Below are positions 55,725-64,000 of a DNA stretch of 64,000 nucleotides, piece after piece. The stretch covers positions 248,001-312,000 of the forward strand of contig OX637799.1 of the NCBI GenBank assembly GCA_951802425.1. The letters run 5' to 3'. Position 1 is the stretch's first letter, and every line of letters starts with the position of its first letter. Position numbers and translations under genes: made by a program. Below the pieces are notes generated by a model. The model made no database searches and was not told where the DNA came from. It saw only the letters and a list, made by a program, of their open reading frames with translations. This DNA comes from Clavaria fumosa. Taxonomy: Eukaryota; Basidiomycota; Agaricomycetes; Agaricales; Clavariaceae.

Positions 55725-58377
55725 ATGTCACGTGCTGAAAGCGCACTTCCAATGCCACTATCGAAACGGCGTAGACTTCAACACAAGAAGCGTAAAATAT
55801 CAAGCAATGAAGAAAAGCGTCCACATTGCATCAGCCTCTCACACGCTCTCCTGACCCAGGAAATAGATGTTGAGATAGCTCTTCATCAGCGCGTCGCGGA
55901 CGTGATCCAATCCCGCATCACCTGGGCTTTACTTCTGCAGCAATCTCTGACCGCTAAGGTGATTTCCCAAGCAAATCCAAGCAATGTTAAAGACTTCAAG
56001 GACGTCGCCCTCGATGCGTTGATGGCGATTGAGGAACCATGCGAGATTATTTTCAACAAGGAACTCGTGCAAGGAACCTCGCTCTCCAGGGCCGTCCAGA
56101 AACCGTTGCCACAGCGCCGCAGGCCGACTCTCCGTACATCTGGAACAAAACCCAAGCTGCAGAGTTTATTCATTCGAGTTTCCGGGCCCGAACCCTCGTT
56201 CCTGACGCCCCCCACCCTTTCTGCGAATCGTGCGACTGAATCATTGCGTGCGGGAGCACCTTATGATTTTCATATCCTCAAGCTCATCTGCGCGACTTGT
56301 TCACGCGCTTCTTTTGTCTCTCTGCAGGGTCTTCTCAACCATGCTCGGATATCCCACGATATTCAGTATGGCAATCACGACGAGTGTATCGATGCCAGTG
56401 CAGTCCCAGTCACTGATGAGGATGAAATGCTCAGACTTTTAGAAGAAGGAGTCGAGATCGTTCTCGGAGATGGTGGGTTGTGCGGCGTGCCCAGCTTGAG
56501 GAAGCTTTTCGCAAGGGCTGTTGGCATTGATGGTGTCGCAATACAGCTTGGGGACAAGATGCCTTCCAATGCGAACTCCGTATCTGTTGAACGGCCCAGC
56601 TTAATATCTGGCCCTGTTCCTTCGCTCCTAGCGCAAACTCTGGGTTATCACAAAGACACGCCAGCTCTCGCACCCTTCCTCGGCCACGCTCCAAAACGAC
56701 GCTGCATCAATGTATTCGATGAGGACGTGGACGTCGATATCACACATTGCAACTCATTAAGAAAAGCCATCCGGAAAATACCGATTGCGCAAAAAGCGTA
56801 TAATACTTTTGAGACATCTTTTACGCTTTCCCCGTCCGATCCAACTACTATAGAACCGCTCTCGTTGCATTCGGATATGTCCATGGATCCTTCATCCTCA
56901 AATTCACCCATCTTACAGCGTTCCAGATTTTATATCCTTGCACACCTAGCCATCACCGACAGAAGTCTTTGGATTCCGCCTGGTCTGTTTTCTCTTATTC
57001 CCACTTCCTGCACTCTTGACCGAGTTTTGAACAGAGAAACGGCAAGTAGAAGGCGGGCTCGATCAAGAGGGAGATACCCATAATTGGGCACTCAGCATCA
57101 CCTCCCCTTCCTATGTGCGTCTCCTTATGTTTGGGACGTTTCTGCGCCCCTAACCCGAAAGGCAGACACTCCATCACACAACATTCTTGGCTTGTGTGAC
57201 CTTGGTTCGACCCAATCGTCCACCGATCACAATTACTCACCCCCCATTTGTTTACACGGGAACGGCGTCACGGCCATTCCTGGCTCAGCTCCACATGCAA
57301 TGGGTAGGTCCGGGAAACGCGGGTTTAGAGGTGGATCATTGGGTCCACGTATGCCATCGTTTGCGGTGTCGATGTCTCTGCACTCATATCGTTAACTTTC
57401 ACAGATCGATACCAACAAGTCACTCTTTCCTGCCATTGGCCAAGAGCAAATCATCAATGTGAAACTGGATCGCAACACTCCACTTAGACAGGCCCACATG
57501 TATCAAGAACCTACCATGGGCTGGAATCGCCAACTCAGACACAAACGACTGGAAAGGAGGTCTTCAACCGCAGATGAACCCGAATCCCGTAATATGAGTC
57601 CATGCCAATGGCATTGAGGAAATTTCTGATTCAGTGTCATATCTTGTAGAGCCCATCTACGCCAAGCGTCTCCGAGCTCTCCTTCCCTCTTTTCCGCTCA
57701 CACAGAAGAATCTCAAAAGCTATGGATGTTCTGTGACATCAGATCACCTACCGTATAAGCTTGTGCAGAACGAGTCAGCTTTGATTTCTCTCTTGATGGG
57801 TAGAAGAATGGCTATCGAGGTGCATTTCGTAATGAGCATTGCAAACGAGTAAAGCCCTCAACACCGTTTCTTCAGTGGGGGCGCGCAAAAGCTTTGCGAA
57901 ACGCCTACATGCTTGCGCAAGAGGGCGAGACGGCGCCAGAAACGGAGCTTTCGACCGCGGATGTCTTCCGATGGATGTCCAACGAAGGCTTGTTCGCACG
58001 CCCCAATCCGGATGGCGAAGGAGGAGGCGTGGAGCGCGAATCAGAGCCAAGGGCACCCACGACCGAGGACGGCTGGTGTCCCCGCTGTGGCTGCCACCTC
58101 AGCCTGCACCCATCGAAGGCATGTAGCACCGGGCCGCCGCACCTGACTCAGCTGCCGCTCCTGGACATCGGGGCCATGCTGCGGCGCGCCCCCTCGCCCG
58201 CCGCTGCTGCTGCTGCCCCTCTGTCGGGCCAGCACCCGGCCGCGCGCACGGACCCCGCTGCGTGGGTCGCCGCCGTGGATCCCGCGCTCACGCTCGCGGT
58301 CAGAGCCGTCGCGTGCCGGGCCGGCCTCGCGTGTGTGCGCGGCATGCCCGTCGGCCTGGCCCGGCCGACGACGGGCG

Positions 58378-58419
<42 letters not shown>

Positions 58420-58781
58420 GCAGGGCTGCGATCGAGGCGCATCTCGCGCCGTTTGCGCTCCTCGCGGCGGTGGCCCGGTGCCTCGTTGAGAGGATGGTCC
58501 GCGGGGGGGTGGAGGTGATGCTGGCTGTTCCTGTCCCTGGACAGGAGGGGATTGGCGAGCGCATGGGCGGCGCGGAGTCGGAAGACGGGGGGGGGACGAC
58601 GAGACCGAGGTTGCTGGTGCCCAGCCATGTGCTCAACTGGCTGCACGGTGGGCGGGCGAGCTCAAGGACGGCTGTTGGACGGCCGCTGTCCAGTGCGGGC
58701 CGACAATCCGTGGTCCGGAGGGAGAGTCCCCCATCCGTGACTCCACTTGCGGTACACTTGCCGATGGTCGGCGATAGATAG
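55725..58781 (+). CDS. YEATS-domain protein with an AHC1-like zinc finger
   Basis: Chromatin reader protein. The N-terminal exon (55725-57083) has a basic stretch (SKRRRLQHKKRKIS) and a C2H2-type finger, LICATCSRASFVSLQGLLNH and ARISH (about 56284-56355), like those of Ahc1-type HAT-complex subunits. A YEATS domain is then rebuilt: NWALSITSPSY spliced to TLHHTTFLACVTLVRPNRPP, ITITHPPFVYTG, SRPFLAQLHMQWVG and LEVDHWV. IDTNKSLFPAIGQEQIINVK and LDRNTPLRQAHMY follow after an intron. YEATS domains bind acylated lysines in histone tails. The C-terminal part has PIYAKRLRALLPSFPLTQKN, then KALRNAYMLAQEG and the possible zinc site WCPRCGCHLSLHPSKAC (58075-58125). A (Pro-Thr)n repeat (58380-58418) and an Ala-rich helix region follow. 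The stop is at 58779-58781. A YEATS2-like role in a histone-acetyltransferase complex is inferred. Confidence 0.82.
58380..58418 (+). repeat. ACACCG hexanucleotide repeat coding Pro-Thr
   Basis: About six tandem ACACCG units inside the YEATS gene, encoding alternating Pro and Thr. Length changes would stay in frame. Confidence 0.8.
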
Positions 58782-58883
58782 CGTATGACGCAAAGTCTTC
58801 TTCCCGTCTCTCGATCGTGGGCGTACTGTACTGTACTCGTTTTTGTGCTTGAGTGGTTAGTGTTCCACTGTGACCCCCATCCA

Positions 58884-59111
58884 TTATAGTAAGATGCACT
58901 TCCTCTTCTTGGACTCGGCATTGTTGCCCAATTGCATTCTCCGACCATTTCCCCCACTCTGGTGTAAAACTTTGAATAAGATCGGAGTTGACAGAACAGA
59001 AGAAATAGGGTGCCTAAAAGCTAGCACTGGTACCTTTTGAAAATCCAGCCAGTTCATGGATGCTCCTTCATTGACGTTGTCGCTCGAGTGGTTGTCCTGG
59101 GCCTGGGTCAT
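58884..59111 (-). CDS. candidate small protein with a C-terminal CaaX box (CILL)
   Basis: A 75-codon ATG-started frame on the minus strand ends SKKRKCILL directly before TAA (58884-58886). CILL is a good geranylgeranylation-type CaaX motif, and the Lys/Arg run before it is typical of prenylated small GTPases. The rest (starting MTQAQDNHSSDNVNEGASMN) matches no GTPase motif. It may be the last exon of a truncated gene, a short prenylated peptide, or chance. It lies 374 bases downstream of the Ppo stop on the same strand. Confidence 0.25.
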   Translation of the reverse strand: MTQAQDNHSSDNVNEGASMNWLDFQKVPVLAFRHPISSVLSTPILFKVLHQSGGNGRRMQLGNNAESKKRKCILL

Positions 59112-59484
59112 AATGTTCTTCAAGTTATCGGGACGGAGCAATCCCCACTAAGGGCGCCCGACGCTTACAATCCATGAAGTGACTCCACTTCAAGTTGTAG
59201 TAAAGACATCAACATGCATAAGAAAGAAAATATATCATCGAGAGGACACGGGACGGAGAGAAAGTACAGCAGGACAGATCAAATAAAAGAAAGATGGGCA
59301 CGACGAGAGCCTGAGGTCATTCATTACAGCTGTGCACAACGTAGTCCATGTGCCCTAGCAAGGGCAAAAACAGAACAGAGAGAGCGGTAGGGAAGAAAAA
59401 AAAAACATCCAGGTCAGGCAGGGGATAGCTAGCCAACCATCGATCATCTCTCAGCACAGCGTCAACGTGTCGTCACTTGCTTGC
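59112..59484. other. 3' flank of the Ppo gene
   Basis: A-rich and purine-rich on the plus strand. No gene is supported. Confidence 0.4.
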
Positions 59485-62400
59485 CTACTCGTCGTACTGT
59501 GTTGTGTGCGTGCGTGCAAGGGAGACAAAGCCACCATCAACAAAAATGTCGAGAGAGAGAGAGAGCGAAGGAAACAACAGAAAGAAACAACAACGTACCA
59601 CAAGGTGCATCGCGCCCGGCCACGCGCTCGTCGTCCCCTTCGACGTCATATACACATTCGTCTCCGTCTCCATCTCCAGGTGCGTGAACCCAACAAGCCG
59701 GCCCGCATCGCCAGGGGCGCGCCGCATGTTCTTCAGCCCAAACACGACCTTGACAATCTCCGCGATGCAGTGCTCCGCGTACGACACGCCCGGGCACCCG
59801 TGGAACCCGGCGCCGTTGAGGTTGTACAGCGACCGGGGGCGCGTGGGATCTACGCTGGTCGGGTTGGGGAATTCGGCGGGCTGTTCGGCGGCGGGTAACA
59901 AACGGGTCAGCAATTCCATCCAGGGCTCGATAAAAAAGGGCTCAAGACTCACATTGAGATGAGCATTGCGGAAACTACCAAAGATGAGGTCGCCCGCTTT
60001 GACTTTGAGCGGGGCCTTGCCCCCAGCCTGCGGGATCTCGGCGTCGACAGTGGCCTGCCGCCAAAGACCAGTGTACTATAGAAATCAGGGCGCAACGCAT
60101 CAGAGGCCGGCCCATCGCGCCGTCGTGGCGAAGGAAAGAAAGACTCACTTGGGGGTTCAGGCCTGGGGGCGCAAAGTAGCAGGGTCACGGCATTGAGTCA
60201 AGTCAATTCATCAACGAGACCAAAAAAAAAAAAAAAACAACAGGAAACCACTCACGCATGCCCTCACGGACGTATCCGCGCAACAACTCAGCGCTGCGCT
60301 CGTCCGTCTTGTGGATAAGCTGGAGGATCTGGATGTATTCCTTCTCGCGCTTAGGGTCAAGGTAGAAGTCGATAACGTGCACCGCAGCTGCATCCGGAAC
60401 AACATCGTCGTCATCGTCGTTAGAAACACTCAGGCAAAGGAAAGGGCCTCGCATAGACATGCGCCCAGCCCAAAAATGGGGAGAGAGGAGGACGTACCCT
60501 GCGCAAAATTGACCGAGGTGCCAATAGCCAAGCCAACCGTCGTCGCCACAAGCTGGTTAACCGGGCGGCCCGTATCCGCCAGCTTGCTAAGGAACGCATA
60601 GCACGGCTTCTTCGCCGGCGGCCATATATAGCTCCCGACCTGGGTGGCCAGGGTAACCAATGGGTTCTTACAAGCCGCGCAGAGATCAGGAGGGGGGGCA
60701 CACAATCACGGAGATGGGGCAAACACTTGCCCCGGGGGGACGTACCGAAGCACTCTTGGGGGAGATCTCCACGATAGACTTGGACACCAAGGCTTGTGTC
60801 ACACCGAGTGCTTGGGCAGCATCGAAGCGCAGCGAGAATCCGTTCTCTTGCTTTCCAATGCTGAGGAACGACAAGCTGTGCAGGAGAGGGAGGGAGGGAG
60901 GGAGGGGTCATGAGTCGACATGGCGAGCGACTCTAAATCCACTGAGAAACGCACCTGAACTACAAAAAACCCGGAGCACGCTCAGACAAGCCAGGTCCAG
61001 ACACAAGGCAACAGCGACATACCAAAGTCGTAAACATATCATACACCTCGTGCACGGTGTACAAGCCACGAGGGTTCTCCTCCGTCTTCAACGGGATACC
61101 ACACTGTGCAACAGAATGGTGTCCTTCAGCGGGGGGGAACCCAACTAAGAAGAGCAAAAGGGAGCTCACGAGTCTGTCGGCGGCCCAGTGCATAGAAACC
61201 GTATTGACGACGTCGTGGACGATGTCGACGCACATGCCAGGCACGCCGTCGTACCTGCAGCGCCGAGTTAGAGGACAAAGGGACAGGCAAAGAAGACATC
61301 AGACGCGCGCGACTTACTTCCACGACTTCTCCTTGATCTGCTTGATAGTCATATCCTTGTACCACTTCGCATAGTTGGCGAGGGAATCCTTGGTCGGGAA
61401 CATAGCATGCAACGCCTACGTTCATCCCGTTATGAGCAACCGAATGACGGAAAGAGACCGCGGGAGGGAATCTCACCATGGCCTTGTCTGCATCATGCCT
61501 GCGAGCATCAAAAGAAAAAAAAAATCAGCCAAACGCGTACTTCCGCATCTCAAACGACAGCAAGCAATTCATTTTAAAAAGAAGAAAAAACGCACTGAGC
61601 CCTATCATCCATAGCAATAATGAACCCATACCCATTCCCAAGCTTCTTCATATCATACGCCGACTTGAACCGCACCGGGTCGTTGAACGCGACGTTGATC
61701 GCAGTAAAGTCGTGCAGGATCACCGGCCGCGGCGCCGGCACTGGGCGGTCGAACGTGTATCGCTCCGCCAGCCCGAGACGCGTCAGGCTCTCCTTCATCT
61801 TCCTCGGCGTGAAGAACGGGAACACGCCGTACGTGCTGTTCTGCAATGCGCCCCACGCCGAACACGCAGAATGGGTCAGTCAGTCACATCGTCGGTCAGC
61901 CGATCCGGAAAAGCACGGGACGCACGAAAGGATAGAAACGCGGCAGGTGGCGCATGAGTAATTTGGGCACTAAGATTAGCAGCAGAAGCACTCCTCAGAA
62001 CCCACACAACCATATCCCCGAACACAAGACAGAAAACACGCACGCTCTCCGCCCCAACCGCCATTATGCGGGTCGCGCTTGCAGTCGTTGAAGCCCCACG
62101 CCGTCAGCGCAGCAGCTGCCGGCACGGCACACAGTCAAAGAAACAGAAAACAAGTACAACGCGTTTAGCTGTCAGCACAGGCTGGCATGGGGTAGAGGCA
62201 GGGGGGAACCACGAACAAGTGAAGGAGGTCGTGTTGAACCTATCGCCGCGGACCAACGCGATGGCATCGCCAAGCACGGCCTTGGTCATCTGTTGGAAGG
62301 GAGGCAGCGTGAGCAATAGCATAGCAGGCGCCTCGGCGGAGGGGGACGTACGGTGTAACCACACGAGAAACGCAGCCCGCCGCCTAGAGGGAAGTGAATT

Positions 62401-64000
62401 AGCCAGACACCGCGCCCATGCAGGATGACAACCCACTTAAAGGCATGCTAGAAGGGAAATGTAGCTCAGTCGCGTTGCGGAGAAATTAAAAAACTTAAGG
62501 GCTACGTACATGCTCTCGCATTGCAGACCGGTCTAACACCAAGGAATAGAAACGTCAGTGCTATCGAAAGCCAGAACCAAACACGCGCAAGAAAAACGAA
62601 CGTAGAGCTCGAGATGGTCAATGTGTTTGTACAGCCGACGCGCAGTGTTCTAGAAAACAGGATGTGAACACACAAAGGGCGTGGTAAAGAGACGGCCATA
62701 CCGCAATCTCGGGGTCGGGGTTCCACTCTTCAAAGGTCTCAAATTCTGTTCAAAACCACGCGTCAGTCAGTCAGTCCTCCCAGGCACCAAGCTGAACAAC
62801 GCACGTTTAAGGCCCAAAAACTTCCTAAACTCGTTCATCTAGACCCAACCAGTAAACTCCTCATCCACAAAAAATTGCACAGGGGGGAGAGGGGCCAACG
62901 AAAAAAAAAAGACGCACCGTGCAAACACCCCACCGTCTCCCCTGCTCGATACCAAGCATCTCAACAATACGAAGCACAGGCGGCGTCCCCCGCGCACGGT
63001 ACTGCCCCGCCGGGTTCGCCGTCGCATCCTGCAAGATCATCGCAATGTCCTCGTCCGCAAACCGGCCGTCCGCGCCGCGCTTCAGCCTACACACACGCCG
63101 CCCGCGGGTCAGTTCTGCGTAGCACAGCAAGCGCGCACGCGCGCGCCCTCTCACTCACCCGTTGAAGGTGCGCTGCTTCGGGTCAGAGTTGACCTCTTGG
63201 AAGGCCTTCCGCAGGCAGGCGCCAAAGTCTTGCATCGTGAGCTATCCGGACGGGGGGTCAGTCGCGAAACGGAGAGGGACAAACAGCGAGCGTGGGGGCC
63301 GGGGGGGGACCCACCTGGTCGGCTGGCTTGCCGTTGAACACGCGCTCAAAGACGTCCTCGGTCCATTTCTCGTCGGCGGCCGAGACCGTGGTGTGCCACT
63401 ACGTTCAACGCCGTCAATTTCTCCTGTTTCTTTTTTTTGTTGGGGGAGGTGAGGAGGTATAGGAAACGTACGCGGTAGAGCAGGTTGAACTCGACGCTGA
63501 CGTGGTTGCCTTGGCCTCTAGAGACGGTTTTGCCGTTGACAAGGGTGATGGGCTGCACGGTACGACGTTCGTCAGGGGTTGGTTATACTAAGAGAAGTGA
63601 CGCTGACATCAAAGGCGTTCATGTTCCACGCGTTGCCCTCAGACAGGCCCAGGAACCCAGAGACGTAGTCACCCACTAAGAAAATCGTCAGGCAACAGCA
63701 GACAAACCAAAAAAAGGGGGCAACTCAACTGATCATGCTCATGAAATGTCCGCAGCTGCAAAGAAATCAAGCAATGAGTTATACAGCGACCGAACAAACT
63801 AGCCCTTCCAGACCCACTTGACGAGCCGCGCAGTCTGGAAGATCTCCTCATCCTGCTGGGCCAGCAACTTCGCGTCACCCGGGACGGGGTCGGTCCAGCG
63901 CTTGCGCTCGTTGATCTTGAGGAGCATGTCGCAGACGTAGTTGTGGTTGCGGTTGAAGATGACGAGCAGCGCGCTCGCGGCGGGCGGCAGGAAGATGAGG
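59485..64000 (-). CDS. psi-factor-producing oxygenase / linoleate diol synthase (Ppo), partial
   Basis: C-terminal ~four fifths of a fusion of a heme fatty-acid dioxygenase and a P450-type isomerase; the N-terminus is beyond 64000. These enzymes turn linoleic or oleic acid into hydroperoxides and diols that act as sporulation oxylipins. Reading from the window edge: FNRNHNYVCDMLLKINERKR, VGDYVSGFLGLSEGNAWNMN and HVSVEFNLLYR spliced to WHTTVSAADEKWTEDVFERV. The YRWH motif holds the catalytic Tyr and the heme His. Next are NGKPADQLTMQDF, FNGLKRGADGRFADEDIAMI, LGDAIALVRGDRF, WGFNDCKRDPHNGG, YGVFPFFTPRKM, FNDPVRFKSAYDMKKLGNGY and GFIIAMDD. The P450 heme loop is LNGAGFHGCPGVSYAEHC (59795-59850), with its Cys intact. 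The last exon adds YDE after HLV, with TAG at 59485-59487. About fifteen very short introns. Confidence 0.9.

Noticed and set aside
58041..58957. Long minus-strand frames opposite the YEATS gene C-terminus
   Set aside because: Shadows in GC-rich coding sequence; low-complexity and without splice or domain support.

Overview
The window is nuclear DNA of a filamentous basidiomycete, most probably an Agaricomycete. Genes are dense on both strands and are cut by many short (about 45-75 base) GT-AG introns. The gene content fits: two class III-type GH18 chitinases, a psi-factor-producing oxygenase (Ppo), a berberine-bridge-type oxidase, an AMP-ligase, a GCN4-like bZIP and Ser/Pro-rich fungal regulators. 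No bacterial, viral or intact transposon genes are seen. All exon joins were read by hand from the sequence; none was checked against transcripts or databases.

Layout. 0-4.3 kb (minus): a CRAL-TRIO/RhoGAP protein and an unknown protein. 5-10.2 kb (plus): an acyl/aryl-CoA ligase and the mitochondrial FAD glycerol-3-phosphate dehydrogenase. 10.2-15.5 kb (plus): a GCN4/cpc-1-like bZIP gene whose upstream region is rich in its own binding site, then a Golgi nucleoside diphosphatase. 15.6-17.3 kb (minus): RNA polymerase III subunit RPC11 with a 7-base microexon, and an acidic protein of unknown function. 17.7-22 kb (plus): an importin-7/8-type karyopherin. 22.3-27.9 kb (minus): the standout locus, a gene of about fifty exons. 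It encodes a signal peptide, about 18 six-cysteine (knottin- or hevein-spaced) modules, a polyproline stalk made from tandem mini-exons, a PPPA/PPPV repeat domain and a GPI-type tail. 29.6-33.4 kb (minus): a long, probably disordered protein. 33.8-36.6 kb: a mitochondrial S-adenosylmethionine carrier and tRNA-splicing endonuclease subunit Sen54, diverging from a 71-base gap. 36.9-41.7 kb: two divergent GH18 chitinases. 42.1-44.6 kb (minus): an FAD oxidase. 44.96-46.9 kb: an intron-containing tRNA-Ala(UGC) and FEN1. 47.8-58.8 kb (plus): a single-pass membrane protein, TFIIIA, an F-box/LRR protein and a YEATS protein. 59.5-64 kb (minus): the C-terminal part of a Ppo dioxygenase/P450 fusion that runs off the window.

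Most genes are housekeeping and show no operon-like logic. The thread worth following is the cell-surface one: the multi-cysteine GPI protein and the chitinase pair are plausible cell-wall components. The internal tandem amplification of whole exon-intron units in the 22.3-27.9 kb gene is the most unusual feature of the window.
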